Shown: positions 15,675 through 23,943 of the stretch, piece by piece
Position numbering within the stretch: the first letter of the stretch is position 1
How the letters are laid out: each line of letters begins with the position of its first letter
DNA from: SZUA-359 sp039809125
Lineage (GTDB): Bacteria > Patescibacteriota > Saccharimonadia > Saccharimonadales > Saccharimonadaceae
Assembly: GCA_039809125.1 (NCBI GenBank)
Contig: JBDHUM010000014.1
Location: 1 to 25,959, forward strand
Direction: 5' to 3'
DNA: 25,959 nt
Translations under genes and position numbers: made by a program
The notes under the pieces: model-generated
Database searches by the model: none
The model's input: the letters and a program-made list of their open reading frames with translations, nothing else
What the model was told of the DNA's origin: nothing

Positions 15675-15728
15675 GTTTTTATCGTGAGTAATCCTTCTAT
15701 GTGGATGGAACTAATTAGGAAGCTGAGC

Positions 15729-18524
15729 CTAGCGCAGTCGAAGCACCGTTTGGTCATCTTTATTACTGACTTTTTTTGGTCGCTTTGAGGCGGTTCCCTT
15801 TTTTACTGGGGATTTAGTTTTGAGCTTGTTAGAGTGGTCAATCGACAATTCAATAGTAGATGCTGGACTCGATTTCACGTCGTCAGCTATCTGAGCTGTT
15901 TTTTTACGACGGCTACGTGTACGTTTGCGTTTTATAGTGCTAATTGGTACGTCATGGGTTTGTTCGTTTATGCCTACACCAGGAGTGCTGGTGGTCTTTG
16001 GTGTAGTTCCGGTGAGTGATGTAACGGGTGGATTCTGATCTAGGGTAGTGTCTTTGTTAGGCTGAGCTGATACCGGTGCAGTTTGAGTGTGTTGTTTCCC
16101 CTTTGCACTAAGAGCTGACATAATCATTTGCTGGACATCCTCACGTGGTCTGGCATATCGCTCACGCGTATTAGCGATAATAGTTTGAAGTAAGTCAGTC
16201 TGTGGGGGTGGTAAATTAAGTGTACGTGCACTGAACGCAGGCTGCTTTTCGCCGTTAATAACCATGTTTATAATAAAATTACGATTGTGCATCTGAAGGA
16301 GATCGTTCGGCTCAAACTGAGGTTCAAACTGCTTGGCAAGTATTGGTGAGTCATCGGCCGAGACCCGAAAGCAAATCATGGAGCCAACATTACCGAACAC
16401 GGCGTTACGGACGGTGTCGCTCATTTGTGAGATATACTGATTAGCAACTGTCAGATTAAGACCATACTTACGAGCTTCAGATAAGATGGTCGCGAAACTA
16501 TCGGTTGCAAAGTTCTGGAATTCATCGACATACAGGTAGAATGGTCGACGATCTTCAATATCAGGAATATCGCTACGGCTCATGGCGGCAAGTTGAATCT
16601 TCGTAACCAAGAAGCTACCCAAGATCGCAGCATTGTCTTCACCAATTAATCCCTTTGATAGATTGACGATCAGAATCTTGCCGCCATCCATAATTTCGCG
16701 AATATTAAAAGTGCTGTGCGGCTGTCCAATAATATTACGGATGATAGGATTTGCCGTGAAGGCCCCTACCTTATTAAGGACAGGAGCAACTGCTTCGGCC
16801 TGAAATTTCTCATTCCAGCTGGCGAACTCTATATTCCAAAACTGTAAGACGACGGTATCTGTACAGTATTCCAGTGTTTCTTTACGAAATTGCTTATCGG
16901 TGAGCATTCGCGTGATATCGAGCATCGTGGTGCTTGGTCGGTCTAGAAGTGCCAAAATTGTATAACGTAAAATATACTCCAGCCGTGGGCCCCAGCTCTC
17001 ACCAAACATACGCTTTAATACCCCAATGACTTCTGAAGAAATGTTGGTTTTCATATTTGGATCGGTTACTTCGAGCGGATTAAAACCGAGTGGATGAGCG
17101 GTGTCTGCTGGGTTGAAGTACACAACGTCGTCAAGACGGCTAGCAGGGATAAATTTCATGTTATTAATAGCGAAATCCCCATGTGGGTCAATCACCGCGT
17201 AGCCGTGGTTATGAAAAATATCACTGAGAGCAAACAACTCGAGTGTACCCGACTTTCCTGCCCCAGTCTGGCCGATAATGTAGACGTGGCGTGAACGATC
17301 TGATCGTAACATACCAAACTGATGACTGACACCGCGGAAATTAGTGACACCAAAAGCCGAGATATTTTCATCGACGGCTGGATTACCCGTGATAACCGGT
17401 AGTACTGCTGGTGGTTCTGCGGTTTTACTACTTGCCCAGACGATGTTAGCAGTTTCAACATTGGTGTGGGGTAAATGAAAGACGGAAGCAACTTCTTCGA
17501 TATTGAGAATGTAACCTCGGTCAGCGAATAACCTTGCCTTATAACGCGATAGATCTTCTTTTTTAAAACTGTCACCAGATATTTTAAAACCATTGAGATT
17601 GGTGCTGTTGAACTGTTTAAAGGTGCCTACAATTGCCTGCATTCTGAGTCTAGCGTTGGTTTGACTGTCACTGAGCACGGCGATGCGGATCTTTGTCTGA
17701 TAGCCGAGTTTGGCCGCTTTCTTTTCAGCTTCGCTAATCCTAACTTTTTCTCGATCTGATAGATTGGGGGTACCAGGCTCCGACTTACTTCCCTGCTCTG
17801 GCGGTCGCCATAAAGCCTCTAAGAACATACCAATCCAGCGGATATCCAAAAAGTCGAAGCCGCCCGAGAAGAGAGCGAAAGGACTACCGGTACGAATACT
17901 CGTTGTCCATCTCTCGGCGTCTTTATGCCAGCTGTCTGGAATCGGTCGGAGTAACACCTGAATCCACATTTCTTCATCACTATCTTCGAGCTTAGCCAAT
18001 GTACCAGTAATGCCCGCTAACGGATCAACTTCAAAGTTCTGAAACGTCTTAATTGGCAAAAATTCTTGATCTGACAGTGTAATCTCTGAGGTATACACGA
18101 CCGGATGTTGACGCTCATGCGAAACGTAATCTTCTTCAGCAGCATAAATTTGAACAGTTGGATACTGTGAGTAAATTTGGCCTTCGACAAAGCTTTGCAG
18201 ATTTTTTGGCGTCCAAACATAAAATCTAATCCGACCTCCTACCGAAGCAATTTCGAAACTAAGATGCTCCTGCATGCCGTTATTAAGCTTCAACTCTTTT
18301 TGATCGCGTAAAATACCATGGAGACTGGCAAATAACTGTTCGGCGGCAAGTTCAGATTTGTCATTCGTGCGAGGAATCTCGAGTACAAGCAAAACGCTCT
18401 CTACTTGCTTGACTGCTTGAATTTGCTGTGAATTACGCCATGCTAGGTAGAGTAATATAATCGTAGCCGGCACCCATACATACCATTGGGTAATAACTTG
18501 GAGCAGCCACGTGAGAACATTCAT
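15729..18524 (-). CDS. TraG/HerA-like membrane-anchored DNA-pumping ATPase (type IV secretion coupling protein family)
   Basis: A 931-residue protein. An N-terminal membrane helix (YVWVPATIILLYLAW) is followed by about 350 residues of mixed alpha/beta sequence of a kind common in CPR genomes. Then comes a RecA-like motor of the VirD4/TraG/HerA type. Walker A is IIGQTGAGKSGT (K424) followed by AVIDPHGDFA; Walker B is YLYVDEFQNFA (D667, E668). SEARKYGLNLTVANQYISQM is the usual segment after Walker B. The last 160 residues are a disordered Thr/Lys/Arg-rich tail with KRKRTRSRRKK. It should move DNA, or protein-DNA, across or along the membrane. No relaxase, VirB4 or pilin gene is nearby, so it may serve DNA uptake or segregation. 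It has its own promoter. Confidence 0.8.
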   Translation of the reverse strand: MNVLTWLLQVITQWYVWVPATIILLYLAWRNSQQIQAVKQVESVLLVLEIPRTNDKSELAAEQLFASLHGILRDQKELKLNNGMQEHLSFEIASVGGRIRFYVWTPKNLQSFVEGQIYSQYPTVQIYAAEEDYVSHERQHPVVYTSEITLSDQEFLPIKTFQNFEVDPLAGITGTLAKLEDSDEEMWIQVLLRPIPDSWHKDAERWTTSIRTGSPFALFSGGFDFLDIRWIGMFLEALWRPPEQGSKSEPGTPNLSDREKVRISEAEKKAAKLGYQTKIRIAVLSDSQTNARLRMQAIVGTFKQFNSTNLNGFKISGDSFKKEDLSRYKARLFADRGYILNIEEVASVFHLPHTNVETANIVWASSKTAEPPAVLPVITGNPAVDENISAFGVTNFRGVSHQFGMLRSDRSRHVYIIGQTGAGKSGTLELFALSDIFHNHGYAVIDPHGDFAINNMKFIPASRLDDVVYFNPADTAHPLGFNPLEVTDPNMKTNISSEVIGVLKRMFGESWGPRLEYILRYTILALLDRPSTTMLDITRMLTDKQFRKETLEYCTDTVVLQFWNIEFASWNEKFQAEAVAPVLNKVGAFTANPIIRNIIGQPHSTFNIREIMDGGKILIVNLSKGLIGEDNAAILGSFLVTKIQLAAMSRSDIPDIEDRRPFYLYVDEFQNFATDSFATILSEARKYGLNLTVANQYISQMSDTVRNAVFGNVGSMICFRVSADDSPILAKQFEPQFEPNDLLQMHNRNFIINMVINGEKQPAFSARTLNLPPPQTDLLQTIIANTRERYARPREDVQQMIMSALSAKGKQHTQTAPVSAQPNKDTTLDQNPPVTSLTGTTPKTTSTPGVGINEQTHDVPISTIKRKRTRSRRKKTAQIADDVKSSPASTIELSIDHSNKLKTKSPVKKGTASKRPKKVSNKDDQTVLRLR

Positions 18525-18531
18525 CTATTAC

Positions 18532-18560
18532 ATCATACCACTAACAGAGGTAAAATGCAA
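18532..18560 (-). promoter_or_regulatory. Promoter of the TraG/HerA-like gene
   Basis: TTGCAT, a 17-nt spacer and TATGAT, with TGG just before the -10 (extended). The -10 ends 7 nt before the ATG at 18524, predicting a leaderless mRNA. Confidence 0.65.
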
Positions 18561-18616
18561 GCATGAGCATTCCCTTCTACAATCAGTGATTAGCTAGTAT
18601 CATTTGCATTATTAGT

Positions 18617-19693
18617 TTAATCGGCTAGCTTCTTGGCGCGATCGGTATCTTCGGCTAATGTATAGGTGGCTTTGGCCACGCGTTTGAACATTGGTTTGCT
18701 CTGAAGATTGAGCAAAATTGTCGTTTCTTTCACCTGTCTTTTTTTCAATACACGTCGTACAATTTCATCACGGTGCAACGGCTCGTTAGCTTCACGAATA
18801 ACTTCGGCGATAATGTCACTAACCGTTCCTTTACTGTAGCCCCAAGCATCGAGCGCATAAATACCGCGGCCGATTAGTACGAAGCGCTTATCTTTAATTA
18901 GTTCGTTGTGAATCGCTTGAGTAGTGACATTTTTGCGTTTAAAATCGCTTGCCTTGATAGATTTGGCGATTTCTGAAAAGTGCATTGGCTTACCGTTATC
19001 AGCCAAAATTACGTAGATTTTATCTCGAATATTTTTTGGGTTCACGGTCGGCCACTTTGTTAGCCCCCAGATACCCTTCAGTTGGGCTAAACTTTTGCTA
19101 ACAGTAGCGAGGCCCTCTATGTGTTTCGGATGCTCGTAATTTAGCTTGCCATGAAGTGCTTCAATATGAATTGGTTCGCCGTGCTGTTTTATCGTTTTTA
19201 CGACTTCATCGACGTTCTTTTTAATGGTTTTTTCGTCGCCATGCTCACCTATACCCACAGCGTGGTGGTAAAAATCATTTTCATTAACAACGGTCAGTTT
19301 TGGCGATAGTTCAGCTAGGAAGGCAATATGTGACTTGCGTTTTTGTGCTTCATCTTCGCCTACTAAGCGCGAGGTTAGGTCGTGCATTCGGCTCACTCGT
19401 CCATTTTCAGAAAGATCGCGAATCACGAGGCGTTCTACATCGCCGATTGAGGCGATTTTATCTTCTTCGGTTGCGATTTTTAATCGAATTAAAATTGCTT
19501 TTTCCAGTTGACGAACACGTTCGCGTGTAATACCAAGCATTTCACCAATTTGTTCTAGAGTTTCTTTGCGGTCAAATAGGCCAAAGCGACGACTAATAAT
19601 CTCGCGCTCGCGGTCACGATCAACGATTCCAAGCGCGTCATCAACGGCCTGTCTGATAGATGTCTTTGCTGTGTTTGTTGACGTTTCGTCCAT
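18617..19693 (-). CDS. Sigma-70 region 4 fused to HARE-HTH domain(s)
   Basis: A 358-residue protein with two distinct parts. Residues about 10-65 (DREREIISRRFGLF, LEQIGEMLGITRERVRQLEKA) are a clear sigma-70 region 4, the helix-turn-helix that reads the -35 box and touches the RNAP beta flap. There is no region 2 or 3. The C-terminal half has NGKPMHFSEIAKSIKASDFKRK and NELIKDKRFVLIGRGIYALDAWGY, matching the HARE-HTH fold also found in the delta subunit RpoE of Firmicutes; a weaker second copy follows (EPLHRDEIVRRVLKKRQVKE). It is probably an RNAP-associated regulator rather than a sigma factor. The open frame extends to a TTG at 19774, but that precedes the transcription start. The ATG at 19693 is chosen; a GTG at 19720 is possible. 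Confidence 0.8.
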   Translation of the reverse strand: MDETSTNTAKTSIRQAVDDALGIVDRDREREIISRRFGLFDRKETLEQIGEMLGITRERVRQLEKAILIRLKIATEEDKIASIGDVERLVIRDLSENGRVSRMHDLTSRLVGEDEAQKRKSHIAFLAELSPKLTVVNENDFYHHAVGIGEHGDEKTIKKNVDEVVKTIKQHGEPIHIEALHGKLNYEHPKHIEGLATVSKSLAQLKGIWGLTKWPTVNPKNIRDKIYVILADNGKPMHFSEIAKSIKASDFKRKNVTTQAIHNELIKDKRFVLIGRGIYALDAWGYSKGTVSDIIAEVIREANEPLHRDEIVRRVLKKRQVKETTILLNLQSKPMFKRVAKATYTLAEDTDRAKKLAD

Positions 19694-19762
19694 ATGGGTG
19701 AACGCAATCCTCTCTGCCACCTGCGGTTTACATGTTAATTCATTTTGCTTGCGTTTGTATAC

Positions 19763-19791
19763 ATTATAGAACAAATTAATTCATATGTCAA
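19763..19791 (-). promoter_or_regulatory. Perfect consensus promoter of the sigma-4/HARE gene
   Basis: TTGACA, 17 nt, TATAAT, all consensus. The predicted start near 19756 leaves a leader of about 63 nt before the ATG at 19693, unlike the leaderless genes here. Confidence 0.75.
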
Positions 19792-19867
19792 ATGTATCTC
19801 GTAACATTCTTATTATAGCACATGTTTGGTGCTTATGGTAAATAGTATTTTCGGACTTTTTTGTATT

Positions 19868-19891
19868 AAAAAGGATGGTTTTGCTAACCAT
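19868..19891 (-). terminator. Intrinsic terminator of topA
   Basis: On the minus strand ATGGTT and AACCAT form a 6-bp stem with a 5-nt loop, followed by CC and TTTTT. It lies about 40 bp after the topA stop. The stem is short, so efficiency is uncertain. Confidence 0.5.
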
Positions 19892-19932
19892 ACTTTCAAG
19901 ATATGTCAAAAGTTGATTCCAGCGTAGAGAGG

Positions 19933-22218
19933 TTATTTACCGCGACGACGTCCTTTTTTCGCAGGAGCCTCAGCCAAAAGCAATTTAGCCTGTTCATGTG
20001 TAATCGCTTCGGGCTTGGTGTCTTTTGGTATTTTAGCGTTTTTAGTACCATCGGTGATATAAGGCCCAAATCTTCCCTTTAATACTTTGATACCATCACC
20101 AAAATTAGCTATGTTTTTCTCGGCTTCTGCCTCGAGTTTGGCTCGGTAAAGCTCCTGAGCTTTTTCGAGACTGATATCGTGCGGGTCTTCGGGCTTTATA
20201 CTAACGAATAATTTTCCTATCTGAATATACGGCCCAAAACGGCCAACGTTTGCTTTGATGTCTTGGCCATCCTCGGTTTTCCCTACCAAGCGAGGCAAGG
20301 TAAATGCTTCGAGAGCTTGGTCGAGCGTAACGGATTCAATCCTCGCTCCCACTGGCATCGGTGCAAACTGCGGTTTTTCACTGTCATCACTTCCATTAAG
20401 CTGTAGCATTGGTCCGAAGCGTCCAAATCGGGCAATGATCGTCTTACCCGTTTTGGGATCAACACCGACTTCGCGGCTGCTACCTACCTTGCTACGGTCG
20501 ATTTCACCCGATTTTTCGATCAGTTCATGAAACGGCACGTAAAAGTCGCTCAACATTTTGCCACGACTCAGCGATCCGCTAGCGATGTCATCAAAGTGCC
20601 CTTCTACCTGGGCGGTAAAGTCGTAGTCAACTACTTGGCTAAAGTGGTCGCCTAAAAAGCCGGCGATTAACTCACCAGCCGGCGTGGGTAGTAATTTTCC
20701 TTTGTTTGAGCCGGTTTTTTCTTGGACGATTTCTCGGGTGACTCTACCGTCGAGTAATTCAAGCTGAATGACATCGCGGGGCTCTCCTTCGCTGTTGCCT
20801 TTTTCGACATACCCGCGAGTCTGAACTGTATCAATAATAGTAGCGTAGGTACTTGGCCGACCAATACCGAGTTCTTCAAGTTTTTTAACCAAACCTCCTT
20901 CAGTGTAGCGAGCTGGCGGCTTAGCGAATAGCTGTCGCGCGACAAGGGATGAATGCGCAACAAAATCACGTGTCTTCAGCGGAGGTAGAATCTCTTCTTT
21001 GCCGGCACCATAGACTCGTAAGAATCCGTCAAAAATAATGATCTGGCCTTTTGCCTCGAATGTATGCTTGCCTACACTAGGTGTAATCGAGATCAGAGTA
21101 TTTTCAAGCTTAGCTTGACTCATCTGGCTAGCCAAAGTACGTCGTCGAATGAGATCGTATAGCTTCTGGTCGTACTCGTTATCTGATGCAGTTTCGAGGC
21201 TCATGTCAGTTGGTCGAATGGCCTCGTGAGCCTCTTGGGCGCTAGCTGATTTGGTGGTAAATTTACGTACGGTTGAATATTCTGGGCCATAGAGTCGCTT
21301 AATATAATCTGTTGCACTGGCGATCGCTTGGCCGCTCAACGTAACGCTGTCGGTACGCATGTAGGTAATCTTTCCAGCTTGGTAAAGCTTCTGAGCACTG
21401 GCCATGGTGGCTTTGCTACCAAAACTGAGCTTGGCGTTGGCCTCCTGTTGCAAGGTGCTGGTGGTAAAGGGTGCACCAGGGTTACGGCTGCCGGGTGTTT
21501 TTTTGACGCTGCTAACAGTGAAGGTGGCTTTTGCGATGCTTTCGAGATAGCTTTTCGCTTCTTTTTCAGTGGCAAAGCGGGTAGTAAGTTCAGCTTTAAA
21601 TTCTTGTTTTCCGTGGTAAAAAATAGCCGATACTTTAAAACTGCTCGAGCCTTCAAATTGGCGAATTTCATTTTCGCGTTCGACTAATAGTCGTACGGCC
21701 GGACTCTGAACACGACCAGCTGATTTACCGCCAGGCACCTTACGCCACACCACCGGACTTAGTTCAAAGCCAACAATTCGATCAAGCACTTGGCGAGCCT
21801 GCTGGGCTTCGACTAGCTGCATATCGATTGTTCGTGGCTGCTCGACCGCTTTCTTAATAGCCTCTTTAGTAATTTCGTGAAAAACGATTCGTTTTGTTGT
21901 AGCTGGATTGAGCCCTAATACTTCACATAGGTGCCATGCAATCGCCTCCCCCTCGCGATCTTCATCGGTAGCGAGCCATACTTCATCGGCTTCTTTGACG
22001 GCTTTTTTGAGGGCTGTAATTACCTTTTTTTTCTCAGGATCAACCTCATACACAGCGGCGAAATTGTTTGTGACATCAATTGGTGGTTGACCTGTCTTGG
22101 TTTTTTTAGCGATTGAACGAATATGTCCAATACTCGAGAGCACCGTAAAATCCTTACCGAGGTATTTCTCGATAGTTTTTGCCTTGGCTGGACTTTCAAC
22201 AATCACTAAATTTTTCAT
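19933..22218 (-). CDS. topA: DNA topoisomerase I (type IA)
   Basis: A 761-residue type IA topoisomerase that relaxes negative supercoils by cutting one strand. The Toprim domain opens the protein (NLVIVESPAKAKTIEKYLG, then TDEDREGEAIAWH). The catalytic tyrosine is Y286 in ITYMRTDSV. SAGRVQSPAVRLL and RYTEGGLVKKLEELGIGRPSTYA are intact. Instead of Zn fingers, the C-terminus carries three repeats around FGRFGPMLQL, VGRFGPYIQIG and KGRFGPYITDG (topoisomerase C-terminal repeats), then a basic end KKGRRRGK. The start at 22218 gives the family's normal first residues. Two candidate promoters lie upstream. The gene is followed by a terminator and the sigma-4/HARE gene on the same strand. Confidence 0.97.
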   Translation of the reverse strand: MKNLVIVESPAKAKTIEKYLGKDFTVLSSIGHIRSIAKKTKTGQPPIDVTNNFAAVYEVDPEKKKVITALKKAVKEADEVWLATDEDREGEAIAWHLCEVLGLNPATTKRIVFHEITKEAIKKAVEQPRTIDMQLVEAQQARQVLDRIVGFELSPVVWRKVPGGKSAGRVQSPAVRLLVERENEIRQFEGSSSFKVSAIFYHGKQEFKAELTTRFATEKEAKSYLESIAKATFTVSSVKKTPGSRNPGAPFTTSTLQQEANAKLSFGSKATMASAQKLYQAGKITYMRTDSVTLSGQAIASATDYIKRLYGPEYSTVRKFTTKSASAQEAHEAIRPTDMSLETASDNEYDQKLYDLIRRRTLASQMSQAKLENTLISITPSVGKHTFEAKGQIIIFDGFLRVYGAGKEEILPPLKTRDFVAHSSLVARQLFAKPPARYTEGGLVKKLEELGIGRPSTYATIIDTVQTRGYVEKGNSEGEPRDVIQLELLDGRVTREIVQEKTGSNKGKLLPTPAGELIAGFLGDHFSQVVDYDFTAQVEGHFDDIASGSLSRGKMLSDFYVPFHELIEKSGEIDRSKVGSSREVGVDPKTGKTIIARFGRFGPMLQLNGSDDSEKPQFAPMPVGARIESVTLDQALEAFTLPRLVGKTEDGQDIKANVGRFGPYIQIGKLFVSIKPEDPHDISLEKAQELYRAKLEAEAEKNIANFGDGIKVLKGRFGPYITDGTKNAKIPKDTKPEAITHEQAKLLLAEAPAKKGRRRGK

Positions 22219-22229
22219 GCGTGTGGTTT

Positions 22230-22259
22230 ACTATACTCGCTCGTTTAATTGGTTTGCAA
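22230..22259 (-). promoter_or_regulatory. topA proximal promoter
   Basis: TTGCAA, 18 nt, TATAGT; the -10 ends 11 nt before the ATG, which leaves a leader of about 4-5 nt. Confidence 0.45.
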
Positions 22260-22265
22260 CTGATT

Positions 22266-22294
22266 ATACTAGCGTTTTCGCTGGTAAAATGCAA
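22266..22294 (-). promoter_or_regulatory. topA distal promoter
   Basis: TTGCAT, 17 nt, TAGTAT (followed by AAT). Its -35 lies in CTTGCATTTTACC, a 13-mer shared with the TraG/HerA-like promoter. Confidence 0.4.
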
Positions 22295-22352
22295 GTTCCT
22301 TCATAAAAATCATCGATAATAAACTTAATTTGTTAAAAATACGAAAAATCTG

Positions 22353-22381
22353 TTGACAGAAACGCAACATAAGCGTAATAT
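22353..22381 (+). promoter_or_regulatory. Upstream promoter of the 166-residue unknown gene
   Basis: TTGACA, 17 nt, TAATAT. AGGG-TCATCG-CCCT (22383-22396), a small dyad, begins just after the -10 and could be an operator or the 5' hairpin of the transcript. Confidence 0.5.
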
Positions 22382-22435
22382 AAGGGTCATCGCCCTATAA
22401 AAGCGAATACAAAGACATTTTATTACTACCTAAAA

Positions 22436-22464
22436 TTGACAGGTGTGTTATAAAGTGATATAAT
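22436..22464 (+). promoter_or_regulatory. Main promoter of the 166-residue unknown gene
   Basis: TTGACA, 17 nt, TATAAT, all consensus, with TGA before the -10 (extended). The expected leader is about 63 nt. Confidence 0.75.
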
Positions 22465-22533
22465 AAGAAGATAGACGTTCACCGCATCGAACGCTCTGAG
22501 CGCCTTACTCGTCAACCCTAACAAGGAGAATAT

Positions 22534-23034
22534 ATGATTGAGTCGGCTAGCAATTTTGGATGTGCGAATCGTACCACTAACGGTGGGCATGCTCTTAGGG
22601 CTTCTAATGGTAACGGCGAACTTTATAGGGTAGACGATCGGCATCTTGAGGGAGAGTTTACCCTGCCATCTGATGCTGCGAGTGAACTTGAGCCATACTA
22701 CCTTGAAGAAGCAGCTATTGTGATCGGCGAGCTAGCGCGTGATTGTGTCGAAAGAGGTGAACTTGAGTATCCGCCTGACGTTTCTGCTACATTAGAACTT
22801 GCAACAGGGTTATACGATGAACATTTTGCCCACGAGGGATTTGATCGATCTATGATTATTGAAATGTTTATAGGAGCACTACTCGAGAGTACTAAAGCTA
22901 AGCGTGAGGAGAGTAGCACAACTAACCCTGCGTCTGGCAGATCAGACGCTCCTTTAAAGTTTGACGAAGCAGGCTACATGGAAGAAGTTTTAGGGGTGCT
23001 GCGGGATGAAACAAAAGTTGGCCTAGCGGCCTAG
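22534..23034 (+). CDS. Acidic soluble protein of unknown function, 166 residues
   Basis: I do not recognise the family. The first 35 residues are polar and Asn/Gly-rich and probably flexible. Residues about 50-125 are helical and acidic (LEPYYLEEAAIVIGELARD, then MIIEMFIGALLESTKAK). A Ser/Thr-rich linker leads to a last amphipathic helix (YMEEVLGVLRDETK). No membrane segment, signal peptide, Cys cluster or nucleotide-binding loop is visible. The expression signals are unusually strong: two consensus-like promoters in tandem and AAGGAG 5 nt before the ATG. This suggests an abundant small protein. It diverges from topA, and its stop codon overlaps the dprA stop codon (CTAG) on the other strand. 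Confidence 0.75.
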   Translation: MIESASNFGCANRTTNGGHALRASNGNGELYRVDDRHLEGEFTLPSDAASELEPYYLEEAAIVIGELARDCVERGELEYPPDVSATLELATGLYDEHFAHEGFDRSMIIEMFIGALLESTKAKREESSTTNPASGRSDAPLKFDEAGYMEEVLGVLRDETKVGLAA

Positions 23035-23891
23035 CTGAGCCCCCACTGATTGGCGCCAAGGGGCCGAATAGCTCCATTAATTTCGAGCATGGTAAGTGCA
23101 ATCGAGAGCTCACTGGCACTCACCTTGGCGAGTTTTTGGATATCGTCGCCATTACGTACACCTGAAGTGATTAGCTCGATTACTTTTGTTTCGAGTGGTG
23201 TGTCGCCACGCGGCAATGTCGGCTGTAGTGGCATACTCTGCGGTGCAATGACTTCTAAGATGTCTCTAACATGCGTTACTGGCATTGCCCCCTGTTTGAT
23301 GAGCTGATTGCAGCCGAGGCTCATTGGACTAGTGATATTACCGGGTACGACGAATAGGTCCTTGCCTTGAGTAAGGGCGTGACCGGCTGTGTTAAGTGTA
23401 CCGCTACGACTAGCTGCTTCAGTAATAATCACGACATCCGCAATGCCGCTCACGATTCGGTTACGTTCTAAAAACCGGTGTGACATCGGTTCTACACCAG
23501 GCTCATATTCACTAATAATCGCTCCGCCGCTAGCAATGATCTGATCACCAAGCTGTCGATTGGTCGGTGGATACAGGCGGTGTAGTCCATTTGCTTGAAC
23601 CGCAATGGTTACACCCCCTGCATCAAGCGCTGCCTTGTGTGCAATAGCGTCAACACCGAGTGCTAGACCGCTAACGATCACCACACCGCGGCGAGAAAGT
23701 TCAGTTGCTAGAGTGGTTGTGACCTCTTGTCCATAGGAAGTGGGCTTACGTGTACCAACAATTGCGACTGTTGGTACTCTCGTATCGGGTAATTTACCAG
23801 TGTAATACCATGTACTGGTAAGATCGGCTATACAGCTCGCTACCTGAAGATATGGGTGGTTAAGAGGATTGATTTTATTGATTTTCTGCAT
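23031..23891 (-). CDS. dprA: DNA-processing protein DprA
   Basis: A 286-residue DprA that binds incoming single-stranded DNA and loads RecA during transformation. The Rossmann-like domain is complete: VAIVGTRKPTSYG, VIVSGLALGVDAIAHKAAL, GLHRLYPPTN, ISEYEPG, RFLERNRIVSGIADVVIITEA, SRSGTLNTAGHAL and VVPGNITSPMSLGCN. A C-terminal winged-helix domain (about 225-286) follows. The N-terminal SAM domain of many DprA proteins is absent. The frame is open 27 codons upstream, but that segment (hydrophobic, FDIVSIVFVII) is not family-like and lies over the divergent promoter region; the ATG at 23891 is preferred. The start is less certain than the function. Confidence 0.9.
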   Translation of the reverse strand: MQKINKINPLNHPYLQVASCIADLTSTWYYTGKLPDTRVPTVAIVGTRKPTSYGQEVTTTLATELSRRGVVIVSGLALGVDAIAHKAALDAGGVTIAVQANGLHRLYPPTNRQLGDQIIASGGAIISEYEPGVEPMSHRFLERNRIVSGIADVVIITEAASRSGTLNTAGHALTQGKDLFVVPGNITSPMSLGCNQLIKQGAMPVTHVRDILEVIAPQSMPLQPTLPRGDTPLETKVIELITSGVRNGDDIQKLAKVSASELSIALTMLEINGAIRPLGANQWGLS

Positions 23892-23908
23892 AATTATTAC
23901 AAAAACTA

Positions 23909-23937
23909 TTGACACAATGTCAAATGAATGATAAAAT
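23909..23937 (+). promoter_or_regulatory. Promoter of the structured RNA, overlapping a TTGACA palindrome
   Basis: TTGACA, 17 nt, TAAAAT on the plus strand. The -35 is one half of TTGACA-CAA-TGTCAA (23909-23923), whose other half is a consensus -35 on the minus strand facing dprA. Confidence 0.6.
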
Positions 23938-23943
23938 GCAAGA

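Larger units (their letters stand above)
15015..15728. other. AT-rich 714-bp region with no gene, between convergent units
   Basis: I see no reading frame with coding character. It holds a 24-bp direct repeat at each side (15035 and 15651). Inside are several dyads: GTTGCAGTTGCAAC at 15236-15249, nested CTCCC/GGGAG stems at 15324-15391 and TGTCG/CGACA at 15404-15429. There are also two DnaA-box-like sites (15067-15075 and 15178-15186). No U-tract terminator is evident for either flanking unit. Confidence 0.6.

Noticed and set aside
21328..21687. 119-residue plus-strand frame inside topA
   Set aside because: It is the antisense shadow of a strongly conserved topA segment, with no promoter or ribosome-binding site.
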